Of a DNA stretch of 64,000 nucleotides, positions 27,620 through 35,800 are shown in pieces. Position 1 is the first letter of the stretch. Each line of letters starts with the position of its first letter. A program made the translations under genes and the position numbers. The DNA is from JBBQWR01 sp038210495. GTDB taxonomy: Bacteria > Planctomycetota > Planctomycetia > Pirellulales > DATAWG01. Location: NCBI GenBank assembly GCA_038210495.1, contig JBBQWR010000016.1, positions 1-64,000 of the forward strand, read 5' to 3'. Under the pieces are notes generated by a model. The model was not told where the DNA came from, did no database searches, and saw only the letters and a list, made by a program, of their open reading frames with translations.

Positions 27620-29413
27620 GTGCTCATCGGCCCGATTTTTACTCGCGAGTTGAACACGGCCCCACGGCGGATGCGATTCTACCTGGGGAGGGCCGTCTAT
27701 GCGGCCGGCCTGGTTGGATTGATATCGACGGCTTGGTTGTTGGTCACGGGAACGCAAGAAGTTCGCAGCGTGGGAGACATGGCTCGCTTCGGCTCCACGC
27801 TGTTTCAAATTCTCGCGCCGCTCCAGATGGCGTTGGCGTTGTTCTTTTCGGCCGTTCTAGCCGCAACCGCCGTCGCACAGGAAAAAGATCGCCGCACGCT
27901 CGTGCTGCTCCTGCTGACGAGTCTATCCAACAGCGAGCTCGTGCTGGGAAAACTGTTTTCCAGTCTGTTGCAGGTCTTTGTGCTGCTGCTGGCCGGGGCG
28001 CCCATTTTTCTGATGGTGACGCTATTCGGCGGAGTTTCGCTGTCGCAGGTCGGTTGGGTATACGCCGTAACGCTGGCCGCCGTGCTCGCGGCCGGGAGTT
28101 TGGGGTCGGCAGTTGCCTTATGGCGCGAGAAAACTTTTCAGACACTGGCGATCGTGTTTCTGGCGATCGTGTCTTGGTTGGCTTCAACCGAGGTCTTGCT
28201 GGCGGCGGGGCGCACGGGATGGCTGGGCGGCGCGGGGCGAATAACGCAGTGGGAAGCCGGACTGAGTCCCTGGAGGGCGATTCTGCTCGCCAGCCGGCCC
28301 AACTTGGGCCTAGGAAGCGGCGGAGCGAGTCCCTCGCTGGCGATCTTCGTGGCCGCCTCGATCGGAATCGCCGCAGTCGCGAATGCGATCGCGATCTGGC
28401 GAGTGCGAATCTGGAATCCATCGCGCGAGACGCAATTTCGACGAGTTGAGGAAGAGCGATTTCAGCGCGGCGTGTCGCCGGCGAATCTACCCGCCGCGTC
28501 GAGCCCATCCCGCCTGCCGGCTTCCGTCGAGTCGCTGTCGCCGCATGCCGCGCGACAAAAAACTCGCGAGGTCTGGGACAATCCGATTCTGTGGCGCGAG
28601 GTCCGCACTTGGGCGCATGGCCGCAAGGTCTTGGCGATTCGCGTGGCCTATTTATCGTTGTTCGTGCTCTCGGCGCTGGCCGTGCGAACGGCGGTGGCGG
28701 AGGGCGGCAGCATCCCGCTCGCGCTCGTCCCGCTCGTGGTGCTCAGTCTGATGTTGGTCAATGCCCTGGCGGTGACATCGATCACCAACGAGCGCGATTT
28801 AGGCGCACTCGATTTATTGCTGGTCACCGACGTGACTCCGCCGGAGTTTGTGTGGGGCAAGATCGGCGGCGCGTTTTACGTCGCGAAAGAGATGGTCATT
28901 CTCCCGCTGGCTTTATGCCTTTATCTGTGGCCGGCCGGCGCCCTCACGCTCGAAAATCTGATCTATTTGACGTTGGCCCTGGGGCTCGCCTATCTGTTCG
29001 CCGCGACGCTGGGGATTCACACGGGCATCAGCTACGTCAACTCCGGCGCCGCCGTCGCGGTCAGCTTGGGCACGGTGTTTTTTCTGCTGGTGGGGATTGC
29101 GACCTGCGCCCGGATTATGATGTCGTTCAGCGGTTCGTTCGAGCTGCAGTTGACCCCTTTTTTGGTTTTCATGGTCGGCGGCGCGATCGCCATGTATGTG
29201 GCGCTGGGGGTGCGTAATCCGTCGGCCGCGATCGGCTGGGCGTCGCTGGCTTGTCCGGTGTTCACGTTCGTCGCCATCACGAGTTATCTACAAGGTCAGA
29301 CCCTGGGCGTGTTCCTTGTCGTCGTGGGGACGTATGGCTTCACGACGGCCGCGATGCTCGTCCCCGCGATCTACGAGTTCGACGTCGCCACCGGCCGCAC
29401 CACGCAAGGCTAA
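27620..29413 (+). CDS. ABC-2-type transporter permease
   Basis: 597 aa from a GTG at 27620 (MLIGPIFTRELNTAPRR). Two blocks of about six membrane segments flank a hydrophilic linker (about 265-330). The N-terminal block has EKDRRTLVLLLLTSLSNSEL and the second block TNERDLGALDLLLVTDVTPP, the amphipathic E-K/R-D-x-x-T-x-x-L-LLT motif typical of ABC-2 permeases that couple to an ATPase. So the protein looks like two permease halves in one chain. No ATPase gene is adjacent in this window. The substrate is unknown. Its stop overlaps the convergent flavoenzyme gene by a few bases. Confidence 0.82.
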   Translation: MLIGPIFTRELNTAPRRMRFYLGRAVYAAGLVGLISTAWLLVTGTQEVRSVGDMARFGSTLFQILAPLQMALALFFSAVLAATAVAQEKDRRTLVLLLLTSLSNSELVLGKLFSSLLQVFVLLLAGAPIFLMVTLFGGVSLSQVGWVYAVTLAAVLAAGSLGSAVALWREKTFQTLAIVFLAIVSWLASTEVLLAAGRTGWLGGAGRITQWEAGLSPWRAILLASRPNLGLGSGGASPSLAIFVAASIGIAAVANAIAIWRVRIWNPSRETQFRRVEEERFQRGVSPANLPAASSPSRLPASVESLSPHAARQKTREVWDNPILWREVRTWAHGRKVLAIRVAYLSLFVLSALAVRTAVAEGGSIPLALVPLVVLSLMLVNALAVTSITNERDLGALDLLLVTDVTPPEFVWGKIGGAFYVAKEMVILPLALCLYLWPAGALTLENLIYLTLALGLAYLFAATLGIHTGISYVNSGAAVAVSLGTVFFLLVGIATCARIMMSFSGSFELQLTPFLVFMVGGAIAMYVALGVRNPSAAIGWASLACPVFTFVAITSYLQGQTLGVFLVVVGTYGFTTAAMLVPAIYEFDVATGRTTQG

Positions 29414-30567
29414 CGCCCCGCGGGATCGGACCGCAAAGCCGGCCGGCTCAACGCCAAAAAACCGATCGGCAAATCGGTCCGCCCGTCGAGCGCCAAGTCC
29501 GCCAGCGCCTCTCCGAGCACGCCGCTGAACTTGAACCCGTGACCCGACAGTCCGGCCGCAAAGACAATTCGCGGATCATCCGGATGACAGTCCACAATAA
29601 AATGCTCGTCCGGCGTCAATGTGTACATGCAGACGGCGTGCTCCCCGCGGCGCTGCTCCGCGCCGGGCAAATGCTTCGCGAGAAACCGTTCGACGCGATC
29701 GCGGTCCGCGATGTCCAACGAGCGATCGACCGCGAGCGGATCGATGACTGTCGCGCCGCCGGAGTGCTCGGCGGCTTTCAATCCAAATTCGTCCACGGCC
29801 GGCAGACCGTAAAACACGCCATCCGCCGTTTCGAACAAAAAGGCTGGGCAGCCCTGATCCGCTTGAAATCGTGGCTCGTCGATCCGATACCAATATGTGG
29901 GCTTCCGCCGCACGACGAGCGGTATCTTTAGGTCAGCCAGAAAGTCCCCCGCCCAAGGGCCAGCCGTTATGACCAGCCGCGCGGCGGTGAGTTGTCCGCC
30001 GCTGGTGTCGACAACGATCTGCCCCGGCTCGCGCCGATAACCGTGAACCCCATCGCCGGTCTCGATCAGCGCTCCCAACTTTCTCGCTTCATCGGCATGC
30101 GCGACGACGCACTGCTCGACATCCAAGTAACCCGCTCTGGGTTCGAACACTCCGGTCGTATCTTCAGCTCCATCTTCAGCTCCGGCAAATGCCGGAAACC
30201 GCTGGGCAATCTGCGCCGCCGAAAGCCGTTCGACATCCAGCCCATGACGCAGCGCGCTCGCCAAGACGCCCTGCACGACCGGCCCATCCGGCGGGCCGAT
30301 CTGCAATAACCCTATCTCGTGCAACAACGTCCGCCCGCGACGCTCGCCCAATTCGTTCCATAAGTCGTAGGCGCGAAGTAGCAGCGGCACATAATCGGGA
30401 TGCTCGAAGTAGGCCTGCCGAATGATCCGAGTCCGGCCGTGCGAACTTCCGCGATCGTGCCCGGGCTCAAATCGATCCAGGCCGAGCACGCTCGCGCCGC
30501 GCTTGGCTAGATGATAGAGCGCGGCGCTTCCCACGCCGCCCACGCCAATCACGATCGCGTCATACAT
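29410..30567 (-). CDS. FAD-dependent oxidase, SolA / monomeric sarcosine oxidase family
   Basis: 385 aa from the ATG at 30567; a GTG two codons upstream is the alternative. The N-terminal dinucleotide motif is VIGVGGVGSAALYHLAKRG. SSHGRTRIIRQAYFEHPDYV is the signature following it in N-methyl-L-tryptophan oxidase and monomeric sarcosine oxidase. CMYTLTPDEHFIVD contains the Cys expected to bind FAD covalently, and SGHGFKFSGVLGE is the conserved C-terminal FAD loop. The reaction is oxidative demethylation or deamination of N-methyl amino acids with release of H2O2. The exact substrate is undetermined. It is convergent with the ABC permease; the two genes overlap by about 4 nt. Confidence 0.88.
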   Translation of the reverse strand: MYDAIVIGVGGVGSAALYHLAKRGASVLGLDRFEPGHDRGSSHGRTRIIRQAYFEHPDYVPLLLRAYDLWNELGERRGRTLLHEIGLLQIGPPDGPVVQGVLASALRHGLDVERLSAAQIAQRFPAFAGAEDGAEDTTGVFEPRAGYLDVEQCVVAHADEARKLGALIETGDGVHGYRREPGQIVVDTSGGQLTAARLVITAGPWAGDFLADLKIPLVVRRKPTYWYRIDEPRFQADQGCPAFLFETADGVFYGLPAVDEFGLKAAEHSGGATVIDPLAVDRSLDIADRDRVERFLAKHLPGAEQRRGEHAVCMYTLTPDEHFIVDCHPDDPRIVFAAGLSGHGFKFSGVLGEALADLALDGRTDLPIGFLALSRPALRSDPAGR

Positions 30568-30769
30568 CGGCACGGGCCTAATTTGCGAAGGAGGTAAGGG
30601 GAGTTCGATGCAATCGAGCAGCGATGCCGAGCGCCAATATTTTAGTCATAGGCAAGCAGCCGGATAGCGCGGTTTAGCCCCTCGATCGTCTACTGCGAGC
30701 ATCGTTCGGGCGGCGGCGCATCGCGACGCCGGGATGCCACGCGGCGAAACGTATTGTAGAATCGAGCGA

Positions 30770-31462
30770 ATGTGTGGCCGATTCACTTTGCGCACTCCGC
30801 AGCAGCTGTTGGTAAAGCAATTCGCCCTCGACGCGACGCCGACGCTGTTTCCGCGCTACAACATCGCGCCCTCACAAGGCGTGGCGATCGTCCGCAATTC
30901 GGTCGATGGCCAACGTGAGTTGGCGATTGTTCAGTGGGGCCTGATTCCTGGTTGGGCCAAAGATCCCTCGATCGCCAATCAGCTTATCAATGCCCGCAGC
31001 GAGACGGCGGCGAGCAAACCGGCCTTTCGCTCGGCCTTTCGCCAGCGGCGGTGCTTGATTCCCGCCGATGGGTTTTACGAATGGCAAAAGGTCGGGCGGA
31101 AAAAGCAACCCTTTTGGATTCGGCTGCCCGATGCGGGCGCGTTTGGCTTGGCCGGTCTCTGGGAGCGCTGGCGCGACCCGGCCGGGCAAGACTGGGAAAC
31201 GTGCACGATCCTGACCCGCGACGCGATCGAAAAGATCAGTCATCTGCACACGCGTATGCCGGTGATCGTCGATCCGGGCGACTACGAGGCTTGGCTCGAT
31301 CCGGCCAAGACCGATCCGGCGCAGCTGATGCCTTTGCTGGAGTCGCGGCTATCCGACCAGCTCACGTTCTCGCCGGTCGCGACGATCGTCAACAGCCCAG
31401 CCGTCGACGACGAGCAATGCATCGCTCCGGCTCCCGCCGCGGAGCGCACGTTGTTCGATTGA
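30770..31462 (+). CDS. SOS response-associated (SRAP) protein, YedK/HMCES type
   Basis: 230 aa from the ATG at 30770, which makes Cys2 follow Met1 (MCGRFTLRTPQQ). In this family Met is removed and Cys2 forms a thiazolidine crosslink with abasic sites in single-stranded DNA. Further conserved motifs are RYNIAPSQGVAIV, QWGLIPGWAKDPSI, NARSETAASKPAFRSAFRQR (catalytic Asn and Glu), CLIPADGFYEWQK and THLHTRMPVIV-like HLHTRMPVIV with the conserved His. The longer open frame upstream would hide the essential Cys, so it is rejected. Role: protection of abasic sites. Confidence 0.95.
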   Translation: MCGRFTLRTPQQLLVKQFALDATPTLFPRYNIAPSQGVAIVRNSVDGQRELAIVQWGLIPGWAKDPSIANQLINARSETAASKPAFRSAFRQRRCLIPADGFYEWQKVGRKKQPFWIRLPDAGAFGLAGLWERWRDPAGQDWETCTILTRDAIEKISHLHTRMPVIVDPGDYEAWLDPAKTDPAQLMPLLESRLSDQLTFSPVATIVNSPAVDDEQCIAPAPAAERTLFD

Positions 31463-31611
31463 CGGGCTGCGGCGTTCGGCTTCGATTGTAGCCGTGCAGG
31501 TTCCGCAGTCGCGAGCGGGCATGGTTGGCAAAAGCTGGACGACCGATCTTTTTGTGACTAGAGTTGGGACGGCGGCAAACCAGGCAAAATCCTCATTCCT
31601 TGGTTGAATAA

Positions 31612-32004
31612 ATGAACGTCGATGTCGGATCGTTCAAAGCTCTTCGCGATCCGTTGCCAGCGTTTGGCGCCGGCGCCCAATGGGGCTTGGCGTCGTTAAC
31701 GATCGGAAGCGTCATCTTCCTCGCCTCCCCGATCCTCCTGCTTTTTAACACGATCTTCGCGCAAGGGGGTCGGGCCGGAGTGCCCATGGGCGCCGCCTGG
31801 ACGGCGTCGATGATCGGGTGGAGCCTCCTGTTGCTGTTGGCGATTGCGAGCATCGGATTTGGCATTCGCGGCATTCGGCTCGCCTGTCGCGAGGGGCAAT
31901 CCTTGGCCCTAGGGGTTGCCGGAACCTGCATGAGCATCGGCGGCTTTCTGAGCTGGCTAATCGCGGGCATCGACTTAATTATCGTGCTGGCAAGATTTTC
32001 ATAG
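31612..32004 (+). CDS. Small membrane protein of unknown function
   Basis: 130 aa with three to four hydrophobic segments (about 26-46, 62-82, and 96-128 as one or two spans). Its layout, with a double-Gly linker and closing AGIDLIIVLARF, recalls the DUF4190-like small membrane proteins common in planctomycetes, but I cannot confirm the family. No enzymatic motif. The ribosome site before ATG (TTGGTTGA) is weak. The 3' end overlaps the opposite-strand 36-aa gene. Confidence 0.6.
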   Translation: MNVDVGSFKALRDPLPAFGAGAQWGLASLTIGSVIFLASPILLLFNTIFAQGGRAGVPMGAAWTASMIGWSLLLLLAIASIGFGIRGIRLACREGQSLALGVAGTCMSIGGFLSWLIAGIDLIIVLARFS

Positions 32005-32109
32005 TGGCCCTGGCGGCATCAGCAGAGAGCCGCAGGTACCGCAGACCACGGCCAACAGCGTCACCCCGATCAGCAGCGTCCGCAGGCGGAATTGGAAGCG
32101 GGGTTTCAT
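31999..32109 (-). CDS. 36-aa membrane peptide with planctomycete LRTLL motif
   Basis: A short frame (MKPRFQFRLRTLLIGVTLLA, then VVCGTCGSLLMPPGPL) from the ATG at 32109. The basic F-x-LRTLL motif followed by one hydrophobic helix is the N-terminal signature of many planctomycete membrane proteins, where it normally begins a longer chain. Here a stop follows 16 residues after the helix. It may be a genuine micro-protein or the remnant of a longer gene. It overlaps the stop of the convergent upstream gene by 6 nt. Confidence 0.5.
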   Translation of the reverse strand: MKPRFQFRLRTLLIGVTLLAVVCGTCGSLLMPPGPL

Positions 32110-32147
32110 AGCCGCATTCAACCACGGCGTTCTGCTATGATGAGGCC

Positions 32148-32351
32148 ATGAGAACAACCATCTTTCTTGCGGTTGGTGTCGTCTTGGGCGCCATTCTCGG
32201 CGGCTTCTGCGGCTGGGCGATCAACGCCCGATATTGGGGTGTCATCCGCGATCCCGAAAGCTTCTGGCTATGGTGGATGATCGGAGGAGGCGTAGTCGGC
32301 GCCGTGCTTGCGATGGTGGCGCTAGCCGTCTTGCGTCCCCGCCGTAAGTGA
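32148..32351 (+). CDS. 67-aa two-helix membrane protein
   Basis: Two hydrophobic segments (about 4-26 and 41-62) separated by a short hydrophilic loop (NARYWGVIRDPES), with a basic C-terminus RPRRK. Glycine-rich helices (GVVLGAILGGFCGW and GGGVVGAVLAMVAL) suggest tight packing or oligomerisation. The ATG is preceded by GAGG at short spacing. No family recognised; the divergent neighbour is the 36-aa LRTLL peptide. Confidence 0.55.
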   Translation: MRTTIFLAVGVVLGAILGGFCGWAINARYWGVIRDPESFWLWWMIGGGVVGAVLAMVALAVLRPRRK

Positions 32352-32835
32352 ACTCGACCATCCCGAATTGGAAACGGAGGTCGGGCATGGCTGTCTTGCC
32401 TTGGCGGCTTGCGGCGCCAGGGCAGCCTTCAACCTTCCACTCATTGAAAGCCCGAGCCATGCCTAAAAAATTCAACCGCCGCGTCCCTTGACGGCAAAAC
32501 TACCCGCAGATTCTGCTGAAGACCCTATAAAAGGCAGGGGAATCTAGACTGACTCAATACGCGTACGACTCATCGCCTTCGGGAACTTTTCTTCGCTGGT
32601 TCCCGTCTAGTGTGTGGATTCTCAGACGATGGCGGTGGGAATCTACATTTTTCGCGACTTGCGCGTTCACTAGCAAAAGTGGCTTGCAGCTCGTGCATTT
32701 CCAGCCACGCCCGCACAAACGCTCTTTACAAGCCCGTTACTTAATCTGGCTGTTCAAGCTCATCGCCGCCGCGCAACATGGCGAAGGGCGTCCACCGGCT
32801 GCATCGCTCCGCGTTTCCCTCTAGGAGTAATTGAC
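32352..32835. other. Intergenic region upstream of the large TPR gene
   Basis: 484 bp. A 9-bp inverted repeat GGCATGGCT (32384-32392) / AGCCATGCC (32455-32463) encloses about 60 bp. A possible TATAAAA box lies near 32527. Open frames here look non-coding. The downstream ribosome site AGGAG is at 32823-32827. Confidence 0.5.
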
Positions 32836-35800
32836 GTGACCCATCGCACGCGTTTGTTCGCTGTGGCCTTGCTCATAATTAGTTTTATGGCGGCATGTCC
32901 CGAATTCGCGTGGGCCGATGCGCAAGGGGAACTGACGGCCGGCCGCGCGGCGCTCGACGCCGGCGATTTGGACAAGGCGATCTCGCTGCTCACCTCCGCC
33001 GCCCAGGCCCTGCCTCAATCGGTCGAGGCCCAGATGGCGCTGGGGGACTGCCATCTCAAGCTCGGCCAAACGGACAAGGCGCTGGCAGCTTTTCAGACTG
33101 TCTTAAAACTCTCGCCCGACCATGCCGCAGCCAAGCGAATCGTCGCCGGGCTGACCGGCTCCCAGCGCACGTTCACGCAGAAATTGGCCCTGGCGCGGTC
33201 TTTCTTGGACCTCGGCGCTTGGAGTCAGGCTGAAGCGGCCGCCCAGCGCGCGTTGCTCGATCCCGGCGAAGCGAATCAGCGCGAGGAAGCTCGGCTGGTG
33301 CTGACGAAAGCCCGGCTGTTTTCCGGAAATCCCGCCGCGCTGGAAGAGGCCGTCCGTTTGATGGAAGGAGGCCAATTCGCGGCCGAGGGGCGCGTGCTGG
33401 CGGCCCTGTCGCTGCTGGTCCAAGCGGAGCCGACTTTTCCGCGCATCCAAACGCTGCTGAAGAATCATCCCGCGCCGGCGGCGAACTTCAAGCCGCTCGA
33501 CGACCTGGCGACTTTGCTCGTGCTGGTTGAGGATGAGGGGCACGCCGAGGAGATTTCGGCGAAGCTGAGCGGGCCGCTGTCGGCGATCCCGACAAGTCCC
33601 TTCCGCTCGCACGTCGTGCAGCGCTGCTTTGAAAAGCTGGCGAAAGCGGCACGGGTTAAGCTCGCGCACGGGGCCATGTCCGACGCTCTGACAATCGTGT
33701 GGCCGATGGTCAGCGCTGGGGCCGCCCCCGGCGACGCCGCTGTCCTCAAGCCGATCGACTTCAAGGGAGGCTGGATCGATCCCGCGACCGACAAGGGAAT
33801 TCATTGGCTCGAGGCCGCCCGGCTGTTGGCCGAGGTGGGACGGGCTGACGTGAAGCTCAATGGCGCCGGCGCCACACTTTTGGGCTCGTGGCTGGCCGCC
33901 GAAACTTTGCGCCAAGCGGTTGATAGCGACGAGCAATTCGCCGCGGCGCTCGAGCTAACCGCCCAACTCGCCGAGGTGAGCCGTCCGGCCGCGAATCGCC
34001 GACCGGGCGACGCGCTTAGCCGCGCCGACGAAATCGAGATCCTTCTGCTCAGGCAGATCGGCGGTAAACTCACCGTTGAAGCCCAGCAAAACCAGTGGAT
34101 TGAGCTCGCGGCGGCCGTGATCGCCCGCTACGAAGCCGCCGGCGATCCCGAGACCGGTTTGGCGGCGTTTTCGCCGATTCCCTGGGACGCCCGAGCGTTC
34201 GGCTTGGATTGGACGGGCCCGCCGCTGCGGCGTTGGCTGCATGTGTTAGCCGAGAAGGCCGCTCAGATCGGCGCCAAGAAATTTCAGGAGGCCGCCGCCA
34301 CGCTCGCCCCCGACGCCAACAAGGGAGTGAACAAATACGACGTCGCCGCGTTGACGCTGTATGGCAAACTGCTCGCGCTGCTGCCGTCGGACGCGGGCGC
34401 TCGTAGCGGCGCTCAGGCTGTCATCGACCGCTATCTCTCCGCCGAGCAATTCGAGGCCGCGACCGATGCAACGCGGGCGCTCTACGGTCAACAGCCAGGA
34501 AAAGACGCCGACTGGGCCCTGCTCCGGCTCAAGCTTCGTCGGGCCATGCTGCAAGAGCAAAAGCTCCTGGCGAGCAATCGCCAACTCGACAAGGCGTCCA
34601 ATCCACTGATCAAGGAGGCGCTCGCCGCCGCGTTCAAGCAACTAACCGACCATCCGACGAAGGACAATCGGCATGCGGTGATTCACCTGCTCGATCCGCT
34701 TGTGCATCGTTATGCGTCGCTCGAGCGGCGCGACCTGGCCGATGCGATCATCGCACTGGTGACCGACGCCAAGCTGCCGCAACTCGACGACTGGATCGTT
34801 TGGACCCAGGCGAATCTGCAAGGCCGCGAGGGGGCCCGTGCGTTCGCGGCCGCCGTGGGTCAAGCCACCGATCCGAGCAAGTTGACGATCCTCCCGCAGC
34901 ACAAAGCGGAGCTCGATCTGCTGATTCAATTGATCGGCAAGTATCCCGACTCCGATTATTTCGCCGTGGCCGTGCAGCGCGTGGCGGACTTAGCCAATCT
35001 TTATCAGGAGCAGCGAGCGTTCGACGTCGCGACTGGTGTTTTGGCCTCGTTCCTCAAAGCCCAACCGAATCTTAAGATCGCCCCGCAGCTTGAATTTCAA
35101 TCGCTGCAGATTCAGCTCGCCAAAGCGAACGCCGCGTTCAATGATCGCAAGGACAAAGTCAAACCACCGGAAAAATTATCGCCCGATTTCCAGGCCGTCA
35201 TCGATGCGCTCGCCGCGTACTTGAAGGCGCATCCGACGGGGGAACAGTCACCGGCGGCTTTGAACGAACTGCTCCAGATCGCTCGCACGTATGGTCAGGC
35301 CGGCGCGTGGCCTGTCGCTCGCGAGGTGCTGGCCCGATTCGCGACCGCGGCGCCCGATTTTCGTTCGCCGGGCCAATTAAAACTCTGGCAGGCGGCAACC
35401 TATCTCGGCGAGCTTGATCTGAATTACGGCCTGAGCCTGCTGGCGGCCCTCAGTCCGCCGCAGAGCGGCAGCGGAACCATGAATGGCGAGGTCGCGTTCG
35501 ACGGAATTCACGGCGTCGGTGGCGGCTTCAAGGGGGAAGGTGGTAAGCCTGGCGCCACGCCGCAACTCGCCATGCCCGCTAATGTGACAGCCACGGGCGG
35601 AGCAGGCGCATCGCCGGAGAGCGGGATTTCAGCGCCAGGCAAGTCGGACAACGGCAAATTGGCGTTCAGACTCCCCGACGGCTTCAACGGACCCGACGGC
35701 AACGTCCAATTCGATTTTGGCGTCGACGATAAGGAGTCTCCTAACAGCAAGGACGGCAAGTCGGGGGACGTTTCGCTGGCCATGATTCGCCAGTCCGAGC

